Assembly: GCA_002753735.1 (NCBI GenBank)
Contig: PEAN01000017.1
Location: forward strand, 1 to 62,490
Reading direction: 5' to 3'
Length of the DNA stretch: 62,490 bases
Source of the DNA: Magnetococcales bacterium DCbin4
GTDB taxonomy: Bacteria > Pseudomonadota > Magnetococcia > Magnetococcales > UBA8363
The position numbers were made by a program, and so were the translations under genes. Below the pieces are notes generated by a model. It was not told where the DNA came from. It saw only the letters and a program-made list of their open reading frames with translations, and ran no database searches. This document shows positions 37,598-46,529 of the stretch, piece after piece (the stretch's first letter is position 1; each line of letters begins with the position of its first letter).

Positions 37598-38080
37598 TGC
37601 GGGTCTCCTGTGAAATCGGTGATGGATCCTTGATGATTTGTGAATCGGACCACAGTGGGTTCGCTCATGTTTACGCGTGTTCATGTTAGCATGGTCGCCA
37701 CGGTTTGGAAATGCCGGCAAGCGTGATCGTTGTCGGCGTGAACAGCGAATGGCGCAACTGAACAGGAAATGAATTTAAATATTGAGAAACAACATGCTGC
37801 AGGTGTATGAAGACCTGCATTCAATTATGATGATGATCAATTCAAGTGATGTATTGCAATGAATACGTTACGCAATGTGACTTTCGGGGGCTGCAATGTC
37901 ACATAGGATCATTGCAGTTTGTGCTGTTGGAATTACAGGAAAAAATGAATGGATTTCTATTGACTTTTAGGTCATAGTCCGTTGAGATATCCATATCGGG
38001 TGGGGCGTGAAGATGGATATGGACCTTTCCCGGGTTTTCGTCATCGACGTGCTTTCGACCATAGCCACGAATCGGACTCC
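37598..38080. other. Divergent regulatory gap between HD-GYP and CHAT genes
   Basis: About 480 bp, A/T-rich in its middle, with no convincing gene. It must hold the promoters of two divergent transcripts. A direct repeat GCAATGTGAC/GCAATGTCAC lies at about 37874-37903, followed by a third ATTGCA near 37912. It could be an operator, but no known motif was matched. Confidence 0.4.
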
Positions 38081-41000
38081 ATGAAAAATAGATACCTGAT
38101 CTTTTGTGTTTATGTTGGGTTGCTGGCCACCCTGCTCACGCAGGGAGGGGTGGGAGCCTGTGCGGCGGAGCCTGTTGCCGGGAAGACCGAGGCGGCGGCA
38201 AGTGATGCCGGTGCCCGGGAGATGGAGGAGACGTTGAAGGCGGCCCGGGCGGGCGACCCCGAGGCACAGTTTAAAATTGGTAATTTTCATTATCTTGGCA
38301 AGGGGGACAAGGCCGATACGGCGCAGGCCCGGATCTGGTTTGAGAAGGCGGCCTTGCAAAACCATGTGGAGGCTCAGGCCAGTTTGGGGGTTTTGCTCTA
38401 CATGGGGGCGACACGGGAACAGGATATCACCAAAGCGGTGGAATGGTTCCAGAAGGCGGCCCAACAGGGACACGCGGGGGCACGCAAACATTTGGGAATT
38501 CTGTACGATACTGGACAGGGGGTTGCCCAGGATCCGATGGAAGCGGCCAAGTGGTATGGGTTGGCGGCCGCCAGCGGTCATCCCGACGGGGTTCGTCTTT
38601 TGGAACGGGCTTTGGAACTTGCCACCAAGGCGAAAAATCCCGATCAGCAACAAATTCAGGCACTCCAGGGACAATTGGCCCAGCTAAAGAAGGGGGGGGC
38701 GGAACAGGCCAATCCCCTGGCCAATCTGTCGCTCAGCCTTAACCAGGCGCTCGACCTGCAAAATCAAGGGCTTTATGACCAGGCGCATGCCGCATTGAGC
38801 AACATCTGCGGCGAATTTTTGAAAACCGCCGGGGACAAGAATCCGGAAACGGGATGGTGTTTCAATCGGTTGGCGGTTTTGGAAAGCGTCATGGGCCGGT
38901 TGGATGATTCCGAGGCGACGTTCAAACGTGCGCTCGCCATGCAAAAGGGAGCGCTTTCGGAGAACCATCCCGATGTTCTGGCGACGCTGACGGATCATGC
39001 GGAACTGTTGCGCATGCGTGGGCATTTCAAGGAGGCGCAGGCCCAGCTTGAAAAGGTTTTGGATCAATCGTCCGCAGAGGGGTTGGTGGAAGTCCGGATG
39101 ATGGCCAAGGCCAATCTGGCCAAGGTGTTCGAGGAATTGGGCAATTTCAAGGAGGCGGTAAAACTGAATCGGGAAATTCTGGACCATGAGACCCGAACCC
39201 TGGGTGCCGATCATCCCAACCGGCTGACGACTTTGAACAATCTGGCGGGACTTGGGCGGCGGTTGGGCAATTTTGCGCAGGCGGAACAAGAATACCGTCA
39301 GGCGTTGGCAGGGTTTGGAAAAATGTTGGGTTCCGAACATCCCGCCACCATTACCCTGATGAACAATCTGGCGACGACGCTAGAAGAGGAAGGACTCTAC
39401 GATCAGGCGGAACCCTTGTTTCTGCAAGCCTATGAGGTATCGAAAAAGGTGTTGGGCAAGGATCATCCCACCACCATGGCCAATATGAACAATCTGGCCT
39501 TGCTATATGAAAGCCAGGGGGTTTTTGAAAAAGCGGATGCATTGTATCGCAGTGCCATTGCCTTATCGGAAGCCAAATTGGGGGCGAATCACCCCGATAC
39601 CATCGCCATCGTCAACAATCTGGCCTATCTCGCACTGCTGAAGGACGAGTACAAGGAGGCGGCGCAACATTTTCAAAGGGTTTTGACGGTTTGGCAGGGA
39701 GACCTGGGTGAAAAACACCAGAAGACCCTGAAGGCGATGAACAATCTGGCACGGGCGGAACACAAGGGGGGTCGGCTCAAGCAGGCGGAGACCTTGTTTT
39801 TGCGTGCGTTGTCTTTGAGAAAGGAGCTTTTGGGAGACAAACATCCCGATGTTTTGCGCTCCATGCATGATTTGGCGTCCCTGTATCGGACCCAGAAACG
39901 GAACAAGGAAGCCTTGGAACTGTTGAAGAAGACGCTTGCCCTGGATGAAGAGGTGTTGGGCAAACAACATCCCTATACCTTTGAGACGCTCAATACGTTG
40001 GCTGCGACACTGGAGGAGGCCGCAACGGTTGAGGATGCCTATACCCTGAGGCGCGAAGGATTCAATCGCCGTTCAGATTTTCTCAACCGCATGTTGTGGG
40101 TTGCAGATGAAAATGCACGTGAAGGATATGTCCGGTTGCATGCCCCGGAATTGGATGCCTACCTGAACCTCCTGACCCGGTTGCCGGTCGAAGTGGGGGG
40201 GCGGGAAGTCCTTGAGGCCAGTTTGCAACGGAAGGGATTGTTGCTCAAGATCACCTCTGAGATTCAGCAGGTGAGTCAGATCGCCAACGATCCCGCTCTG
40301 AACGAATTGACGCAACAATTGATTCAGGCACGCAAGGAACTGGCTGCCTTGACGCTGGCAGGCCCCACGACCGATCCCAATGACAATCATCTTGAAAAGA
40401 TCAACCGTCTGGAAAACAAGGTCGATGACATTGAGCGCCGGCTTGGGCAGGCCAGTCAACGTTATCGGCACACGATCCTTGAATATTCCGTGGACCAGTT
40501 GCTGGACCATCTGCCACCCCGGGCTGCTTTGGTCGATTTTTTGGTGTTTCATCAGAATGGACAAAGCAAGCTGATGGCAAGTACCCTGGTGATCAAGGAT
40601 GGGAAGCCACAGTTCAACATGGTGGTTTATCCCAACCTGGATGAGGTGCAAAAGGGGGTGGTCGAATATCGGACCAGCATTCAGAGTGAAGATATGGAAC
40701 CTGAAGAGGTTCGTGAGGTTGGGCAAAGAATCTATGATCTGGTCTGGAAACCGGTGGCTGGGTTCATTGGTGACCGGGATGAGGTTTATCTGGTGCCCGA
40801 TGGGATTCTCAATATCCTTCCGTTCAATGCCCTGGTTGATGCCAACGATAAATATCTGATTGAAACCATCAAACTGCATATCTTGTCTTCGGGACGTGAT
40901 ATTCTTCCTTCAAACATACCTGCTGCCACGGGAGGAATGCTGGTCGTTGCCGGACCAGACTATGATTCCAAAAAAGTGGCCGATGCGGTACAATTGGAGC

Positions 41001-41746
41001 AGGTCAGCCAAAAACGGGCCGCGGCCATCCTGCAAGGGGTGCGCGGTGCGGGCAGTGGCATGCGTGGGTTGCACTTCGATCCCCTTCCCGGTGCGGAAAA
41101 GGAAGGGAAGTTGATTATCGATCAAGCGAAGGAAAAAGGGCAGAACAACAAAATCTTCACCCAGAACGACGCCCAGGAGAAAATGGTACAGGGGTTGGAT
41201 GTGCCGCCACGGATGATTCATGTCGCCACCCATGGATTCTTCCTGAAACCAGACGACAGTCTGAAGAAAAGGTTGTTGAAGCTGCAACGTGGTGCCGACA
41301 TTCAACTGCCCCCTCCGGGAGACAATCCGTTACTCCGGGCGGGGCTGGCCTTTGCCGGCATCAATACCAACGCCCCTTTTCTGGGTGAACTGGATACGGT
41401 CAATGATGGTGTGTTGACGGCTTTGGAAGTGTTGGGACTCAACCTTGAGGGGACACAGTTGGCGGTACTGAGTGCATGTGAAACCGGTTTGGGTGAGATC
41501 CATGAGGGGGAAGGGGTTTATGGATTGCGGCGGGCATTCATGGAAGCGGGGGTTCAATCCATTGTTGCATCATTGTGGGAGGTCAGTGATGCGGGGACGC
41601 AAAATTTGATGACCAAATTCTATGGCCGCCTGATGACGGGTCAGCCGGTGTATACCGCCATGAGGGAATCACAATTGGAATTGTTGAACAGTGCCGAATG
41701 GAGCAATCCATACATCTGGTCAGCGTTTATGTTGGTTGGAAAATAG
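38081..41746 (+). CDS. Exported Sel1-TPR-CHAT caspase-like protein
   Basis: A 1221-residue protein. The first about 29 residues are a signal sequence; Cys27 follows a VGA, so a lipoprotein is possible. Sel1-like repeats (about 40-175) lead into at least ten kinesin-light-chain TPRs (about 215-690) with repeating 'LNNLA' and 'HPxTI' signatures. A C-terminal CHAT (Caspase HetF-associated with TPR) domain ends the protein. The His/Cys dyad is in IHVATHGFF (His1051) and SACETGLGE (Cys1133). CHAT domains are caspase-fold proteases, usually gated by their TPRs. It is followed by the FecR-like gene with a 103-bp gap. The start is set by the signal peptide. Confidence 0.9.
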   Translation: MKNRYLIFCVYVGLLATLLTQGGVGACAAEPVAGKTEAAASDAGAREMEETLKAARAGDPEAQFKIGNFHYLGKGDKADTAQARIWFEKAALQNHVEAQASLGVLLYMGATREQDITKAVEWFQKAAQQGHAGARKHLGILYDTGQGVAQDPMEAAKWYGLAAASGHPDGVRLLERALELATKAKNPDQQQIQALQGQLAQLKKGGAEQANPLANLSLSLNQALDLQNQGLYDQAHAALSNICGEFLKTAGDKNPETGWCFNRLAVLESVMGRLDDSEATFKRALAMQKGALSENHPDVLATLTDHAELLRMRGHFKEAQAQLEKVLDQSSAEGLVEVRMMAKANLAKVFEELGNFKEAVKLNREILDHETRTLGADHPNRLTTLNNLAGLGRRLGNFAQAEQEYRQALAGFGKMLGSEHPATITLMNNLATTLEEEGLYDQAEPLFLQAYEVSKKVLGKDHPTTMANMNNLALLYESQGVFEKADALYRSAIALSEAKLGANHPDTIAIVNNLAYLALLKDEYKEAAQHFQRVLTVWQGDLGEKHQKTLKAMNNLARAEHKGGRLKQAETLFLRALSLRKELLGDKHPDVLRSMHDLASLYRTQKRNKEALELLKKTLALDEEVLGKQHPYTFETLNTLAATLEEAATVEDAYTLRREGFNRRSDFLNRMLWVADENAREGYVRLHAPELDAYLNLLTRLPVEVGGREVLEASLQRKGLLLKITSEIQQVSQIANDPALNELTQQLIQARKELAALTLAGPTTDPNDNHLEKINRLENKVDDIERRLGQASQRYRHTILEYSVDQLLDHLPPRAALVDFLVFHQNGQSKLMASTLVIKDGKPQFNMVVYPNLDEVQKGVVEYRTSIQSEDMEPEEVREVGQRIYDLVWKPVAGFIGDRDEVYLVPDGILNILPFNALVDANDKYLIETIKLHILSSGRDILPSNIPAATGGMLVVAGPDYDSKKVADAVQLEQVSQKRAAAILQGVRGAGSGMRGLHFDPLPGAEKEGKLIIDQAKEKGQNNKIFTQNDAQEKMVQGLDVPPRMIHVATHGFFLKPDDSLKKRLLKLQRGADIQLPPPGDNPLLRAGLAFAGINTNAPFLGELDTVNDGVLTALEVLGLNLEGTQLAVLSACETGLGEIHEGEGVYGLRRAFMEAGVQSIVASLWEVSDAGTQNLMTKFYGRLMTGQPVYTAMRESQLELLNSAEWSNPYIWSAFMLVGK

Positions 41747-41849
41747 CGTTGTTTGTGGTGATTCCAACCAGTCTGTCCGGGAAGGTCCGTCAGACATGAA
41801 ATTTTGTTTATGATTGTCACTACCATCATCACAATATGGGAGAAGGTTC

Positions 41850-42791
41850 ATGAAACCGCATCTGATCAAGTACAGTTTCCTGCTGATGGCCGTTTTTGTA
41901 TTGGGATTGGCCAGCCAGGCGTTAGCGCTTGCACCACCTGTGGCGATGCTGACCCAGGTCAAGGGAACGGTGGAAATTTCAAAGGACAAGGAATGGAAGA
42001 AAGTCACCGCCAACAAGTTCATTTTTGAAGGTACCAAGATTCGTACCGGAGCGGATGGATCGGCTTCCATCGTCAACCAGACCACCAATACCAGTCAGAA
42101 TCTGGCGGCCAACAGTGAAGTGGAAGTGACCACTGCTGCCATCAAGGTGGTATCGGGTACCCTTTCTGAGCCGCAAAAGGCGGGCGATTCGGTATTGGCC
42201 AGCATGAATCAACGGTTTGAACAGGCACAGCGGTATACCACGGTTCGTCGCAGTGTGGACAAGAAAGACAAGGAACCAAAATTGACGACGGCGCGTGAAA
42301 TCACCCTGACCGAGGCACATCCTGATCTGGTGTGGTCCAATATGGGTGAAGAGTTTTCCTACCGTTTGATCATCGACGAAAAAGGGGTTGAAGTTCCTGC
42401 CAGCAAGGAGAGCATGATTCGTTACAAGGTTTCCGGTCTGACCCCGGGTGCCCACAAATATCGGGTCGAAGTGGTGAAGGATGGGGTTTCGGTGTTCTCT
42501 CCCAAGGGTGATCGCACTTTGACCTGGTTGGGTGGCGCGGCGTTGGATGAGTTCAACAAAAAACTGGGTGAACTCAAGGCAGCGGCTCCCGGAGATGAGT
42601 TCCTGATTGCCAATTTCCTGGATGAAAAAGGTCTGACCGTTGCGGCCATGGACATGTACCGGAAATACTTCAAAGACAATCCGGATGAAGTGGATATGTT
42701 TCCACTGTTGATCAAAACCTATCATGACCTCAAGTTGGATGGTCTGAAGAAGGAAGCAGCGCTCGAGTATAACAAGAACGCTGGCAACTGA
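41850..42791 (+). CDS. FecR-like domain secreted protein
   Basis: A 313-residue protein with a cleavable N-terminal signal peptide (about 1-27). A FecR-type beta domain follows ('GTVEISKDKEWKKVTA', 'GTKIRTGADGSASIVN'). Fibronectin/Ig-like and helical segments come next. The C-terminal region (about 240-313) has a helical repeat like a partial TPR. FecR domains outside iron signalling act as extracytoplasmic sensing or assembly modules. GAAGG upstream supports the ATG. It sits just after the CHAT gene, with which it probably forms a unit. Its partner is unproven. Confidence 0.8.
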   Translation: MKPHLIKYSFLLMAVFVLGLASQALALAPPVAMLTQVKGTVEISKDKEWKKVTANKFIFEGTKIRTGADGSASIVNQTTNTSQNLAANSEVEVTTAAIKVVSGTLSEPQKAGDSVLASMNQRFEQAQRYTTVRRSVDKKDKEPKLTTAREITLTEAHPDLVWSNMGEEFSYRLIIDEKGVEVPASKESMIRYKVSGLTPGAHKYRVEVVKDGVSVFSPKGDRTLTWLGGAALDEFNKKLGELKAAAPGDEFLIANFLDEKGLTVAAMDMYRKYFKDNPDEVDMFPLLIKTYHDLKLDGLKKEAALEYNKNAGN

Positions 42792-42810
42792 TTATTCCTT
42801 ATTGGTAAGC

Positions 42811-42847
42811 AAAAAGGGATGGAGGGCAACCTCCATCCCTTTTTTTG
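42811..42847 (+). terminator. Strong rho-independent terminator after the FecR-like gene
   Basis: Perfect 14-bp stem (AAAAGGGATGGAGG pairing with CCTCCATCCCTTTT) around GCAA, followed by more T. It ends the CHAT/FecR transcript. Confidence 0.95.
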
Positions 42848-43503
42848 TTTCTGAGATACGCATGAACATTCTTTCACTGAATATACGATCACATGGGAAT
42901 GCTGGACAAAATTCATTTCGCTGCGAAAGTTATATATTACAATATAATGTTCATGTCATCGTTTCATCGCTTATTGAAGTTTGCAATTGTTGTTTGTCGG
43001 TGATCATGCAAAAAAATGGTTTCCATCAATTATTGTCTTGATCTCCAGTTTCGGCGGGTGGATACTATTAAGAATGGCACAATTTATTGTGGGAATATGT
43101 AACGAAGTTTCAATTGAATTCATGAATTCTGAAAGGAGATGCTTTGGGAACAAAGATTCATTTTCTTTGGAGCGCTTAAAGATTGGCGTGATCAATCTGA
43201 GAAGCGTCTAAATGGCTACGCTTTGTCGCGTTGCATACCGGGTGCAATGTGAGCGGTAGTAGGATTTCCTTTACTTCCAGAATTGGGTGTTTGGGGGTAT
43301 TGCGTAGTTGGTTGTTGTGCATTTGGTGCATGGATCTGCATTGAGCGAATAAGTTTCATCGTGGACAGTCGAGTCACATTGGATTTTGAAATGGTGCAAT
43401 CACGTTTAATTAAACACAAATATGATGATGTATGAAACAAAGAATACACATGTAGTTTGTATTTCAGCCGAGAAATCAAAAACTTCTGCAAGAGGGGCTG
43501 TTT
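42848..43503. other. A/T-rich gap before the chemoreceptor
   Basis: About 655 bp of markedly lower GC with no gene that looks real. A minus-strand 47-codon stretch (43216-43359) is the best small candidate, but it lacks a ribosome-binding site. The region presumably holds the promoter and leader of the chemoreceptor gene. Confidence 0.5.
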
Positions 43504-46353
43504 ATGACTGCAATAAAGTTGAATTTGAGAAACAAAATAATAGCTTTTTTTATCGTGGCTGGAATACTTCCTATGATTATAATTTCATTATTTGGTGTGT
43601 TTAAGTCAGAAAAGAGTCTTATTGAATCCGAGGAGCACAAGTTACATGCCTTGCGTGATGTGAGAATCAGTCAGATTGAACAGTTTTTCCAGGAACGAGG
43701 GGGGGATTTGCGGGTCTTGACTGAGATTGTCGCATCTTTGCGCTCGGAAGCTATTGATAAGCTGGAAACCATCCAGTCCGACAAGAAGGACTCCTTGAAC
43801 ATCTACCTGGCAGCGTTGGAACAACAGTTGACGCAGATCAAGGGAGATCCTTTGGCGGTTTCGGCGTTGGATGAATTCAAACGGGCTTGGATGGCGGGGG
43901 GGAAGAAGATCGATTCTGCGGAATGGAAACAAACCTTGCCCCGTTTTGACCCGCGTTTGACCGAAATTCAGAAAAACAACAAATGGTATGATTTGTTTTT
44001 GATCCTGCCTGAGGGGGATATCGTCTACACCGCGGCCAAGGAGGCAGACCTGGGGCAAAACCTGTTGCAAGGTTCGCTCAAGGAGACTCCGTTTGGGGTG
44101 GCGTTCCAGAAGATGGTCAAGATGGATCGAACGGGGAAGGTATTCAGCGATCTGGCGCCCTATGCCCCCTCTGCGGGCGCACCCGCAGCATTCATGATGA
44201 CGGGCGTCTACCGTGAGCAAGGGGAATTGGCGGGCTATGTCGCCTTGCAGATGCCCATGGATCGCATCAATTCAATCATGTCCCTGCGCAATGGCATGGG
44301 GAAGACGGGAGAGAGTTATCTTGTCGGGAAGGATGGTTTGATGCGCTCTGATTCCGTACTTGATCCAAAGCAGTATTCCATCGAGGCATCATTCAAGGAT
44401 CAAAGGAAGGTCAACACGGAAGCGGTTCGTCAAGGTGTGGAAGGGAAGGAAGGGAGGGGGATCATCAAGGGGCGTGATGGCCAGTTGGTCCTTGCTGATT
44501 GGGATCCCATCAATCTGGGGCAGGATGTGCGCTGGGTCATGATTTCGCAAATCGATGTGGCAGAAGCGTTTGTCCCTGTCGATGCGGAAGGCAAGGAGTT
44601 TTTCAAAAAATATGTCGAGATGTATGGCTATTATGATCTTTTCCTGATCGAACCGGAGGGGTTCGTGTTTTATACCGCGGCTCGGGAACCCGATTATCGC
44701 ACCAATATGCTGACCGGTCCCTATGCCGATTCAAATCTTGGACGCCTGGTCAAAAGTGTATTGGGGAGTGGTCAGATCGGGTTTGCCGATTTTGCACCTT
44801 ATGCCCCCAGCAAGGGGGAACCGGCGGCCTTCCTTGCCCAACCCTATGTTCATGGCGGCAAAGCTCAAATCGTCGTTGCGCTGCAATTATCAACGGAAGC
44901 CATCAACAAGGTCATGCAACAACGTGCTGGGATGGGGGAGTCAGGTGAAACCTACCTGGTGGGTCCCGACAAGAGGATGCGTTCCGATTCGATCCTGGAC
45001 AAGGAAGCGCGGTCGATCAAGGCATCCTTTGCGGGAACCGTTGATAAAAATGGGGTGGATACCGAGGCGGTGCGGGAGGCTTTGGCCGGTAAGGAAGAAG
45101 TTCGGATCATTCGGGATTATCGTAACGTTCCGGTCCTGTCCGCCTATGGTCCGCTCAAGGTGTTCGATCAGACCTGGGCGGTGATGGCGGAAATCGATCA
45201 GCAAGAGGTTGAGATTCCGGTTGTGGTATTGGAAAAGGCCATGATTGCGGTCACGCTTGTGGCTTTGGGATTGGGTATGGTCTTGATGTGGATCATCGTG
45301 CGGGGGATTTTGCATGAAGTGGGTGGGGAACCGGAGGCAATCTCCGAGTTGGCGACACGGGTTGCCCATGGCGATCTGACCATGCGATTTGATGCACTTG
45401 CCAAAACGAGTGGGATCAATCTGGCGATTCAGGAAATGGTGGTCAAGCTCAAGGAGATTCTCGACGGTGTTTCGGCGGCCACGGTGCAGATCACCTCTGG
45501 GACAGGGGAGATTGCTGAGGCTGCGCAGAATCTGGCCCAGGGTGCGACGGAACAGGCGGGATCCCTTGAGGTGACCTCTGCGGCCATGGAAGCCATGACC
45601 GGGAGTTGCCAGCTCAATACGGATAGTTCGAATACCACCCAGACCATTGCTTTGAGGGCGGCCAAGGATGCCGCCCTGGGAGGCGCGGCGGTGGATCAGG
45701 CGGTCAAGGCGATGAAGGAAATTGCTTCCAAAATTGGCATCATCGAGGAGATTGCCCGTCAAACCAACCTGTTGGCCTTGAATGCGGCGATTGAGGCGGC
45801 TCGGGCGGGGGAGCATGGCAAGGGGTTTGCCGTCGTGGCGGCCGAGGTGAGAAAATTGGCGGAACGCAGTCAGTCCGCGGCGGGAGAAATCAGCCAGTTG
45901 TCCGTATCCAGTGTTCAGGTATCGGAACAGGCGGGCAACATCATCGGAAAACTGGTTCCCGATATTCAGGATACGGCAGAGCGCATCCGTGGCATTACGG
46001 AATGCAGCCGGCAGCAGCGCGAGGGTATTGCCGACATCGACCGGTCGCTGCAACAGTTGGACGTGGTGATTCAGCGTAACTCTTCTTCATCCGAGGAGCT
46101 GGCCGCGACGGCTGAAGAATTGAATGCCCAGGCCAGAGCGATGGAACAAACCATGTCCTTCTTCAAAATCGGCCACACCGAAGGCCGTGGGATCCAACCA
46201 AGGGGGTCCGCAGGGAATCAAAATTTTGGGCGTCAAACGAAGACGGTGGTTCCAAAAGTTCGGACGCCGATGATTGCCATCAAGGGGGCCGATCATCATT
46301 CGGTTGCGGTCGCAAAATCTGCCGGTGGAGATGATGCGTTTGAATCATTCTGA
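43504..46353 (+). CDS. Methyl-accepting chemotaxis protein with duplicated sensor region
   Basis: A 949-residue chemoreceptor. TM1 lies at about 13-32. The large periplasmic region (about 35-575) contains a duplication: a segment beginning '[10 protein letters not shown]' near 162 recurs as '[10 protein letters not shown]' near 377, each with a 'TGESYLV/SGETYLV' and 'MRSDS' segment. TM2 (about 578-602) and a HAMP domain follow. The MCP coiled coil contains the highly conserved '[20 protein letters not shown]' tip near 755. It senses an extracellular ligand and controls CheA. Cache-type fold is inferred. AGAGGGG precedes the ATG. Confidence 0.92.
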   Translation: MTAIKLNLRNKIIAFFIVAGILPMIIISLFGVFKSEKSLIESEEHKLHALRDVRISQIEQFFQERGGDLRVLTEIVASLRSEAIDKLETIQSDKKDSLNIYLAALEQQLTQIKGDPLAVSALDEFKRAWMAGGKKIDSAEWKQTLPRFDPRLTEIQKNNKWYDLFLILPEGDIVYTAAKEADLGQNLLQGSLKETPFGVAFQKMVKMDRTGKVFSDLAPYAPSAGAPAAFMMTGVYREQGELAGYVALQMPMDRINSIMSLRNGMGKTGESYLVGKDGLMRSDSVLDPKQYSIEASFKDQRKVNTEAVRQGVEGKEGRGIIKGRDGQLVLADWDPINLGQDVRWVMISQIDVAEAFVPVDAEGKEFFKKYVEMYGYYDLFLIEPEGFVFYTAAREPDYRTNMLTGPYADSNLGRLVKSVLGSGQIGFADFAPYAPSKGEPAAFLAQPYVHGGKAQIVVALQLSTEAINKVMQQRAGMGESGETYLVGPDKRMRSDSILDKEARSIKASFAGTVDKNGVDTEAVREALAGKEEVRIIRDYRNVPVLSAYGPLKVFDQTWAVMAEIDQQEVEIPVVVLEKAMIAVTLVALGLGMVLMWIIVRGILHEVGGEPEAISELATRVAHGDLTMRFDALAKTSGINLAIQEMVVKLKEILDGVSAATVQITSGTGEIAEAAQNLAQGATEQAGSLEVTSAAMEAMTGSCQLNTDSSNTTQTIALRAAKDAALGGAAVDQAVKAMKEIASKIGIIEEIARQTNLLALNAAIEAARAGEHGKGFAVVAAEVRKLAERSQSAAGEISQLSVSSVQVSEQAGNIIGKLVPDIQDTAERIRGITECSRQQREGIADIDRSLQQLDVVIQRNSSSSEELAATAEELNAQARAMEQTMSFFKIGHTEGRGIQPRGSAGNQNFGRQTKTVVPKVRTPMIAIKGADHHSVAVAKSAGGDDAFESF

Positions 46354-46410
46354 TCCAACTTTGGCCAGTCAAGCGCCCGCGTAACTTTTCCGCACCCCCT
46401 TCATGGAACG

Positions 46411-46450
46411 AAAAAAAGGGTCCGGGGGCAATCCCCCAGATCCCTTTTTT
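46411..46450 (+). terminator. Rho-independent terminator inside repeat copy 2
   Basis: Inner stem GGGGG/CCCCC with loop CAAT, extended by pairing of AAAAAAGGG with CCCTTTTTT across two small bulges, then T-rich. It follows the chemoreceptor stop codon by about 57 bases. Confidence 0.8.
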
Positions 46451-46525
46451 CTCAACATTCCTGTACATTCAGTCAATTACCGGCCATCTTCTCCGGTTAA
46501 TGAATGTGACAAAGCAGAATTATTC
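46411..46525 (+). repeat. Interspersed ~110-bp intergenic repeat, copy 2 (contains terminator hairpin)
   Basis: This copy has the best hairpin: AAAAAAAGGG...GGGGGCAATCCCCC...CCCTTTTTT, a stem with a bulge and a T-tail that can terminate transcription. The right half has TTAATGAATGTGACAAAGCA and then GAATTATT. It lies between the chemoreceptor and the convergent CNB gene. Confidence 0.9.
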
Positions 46526-46529
46526 CTGA

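Noticed and set aside
37862..37920. Possible CRP site (TGTGAC and GTCACA)
   Set aside because: The half-sites are 16 bases apart rather than the six expected for a CRP-type operator.
43216..43491. 91-codon minus-strand frame in the A/T-rich gap
   Set aside because: Weak start context, no recognised family and low-complexity residues; kept only as a note in the gap entry.
46411..46450. The interspersed repeat being only an ordinary terminator
   Set aside because: The three copies also share a conserved 25-bp right end about 50 bp beyond the hairpin, which an ordinary terminator would not have.
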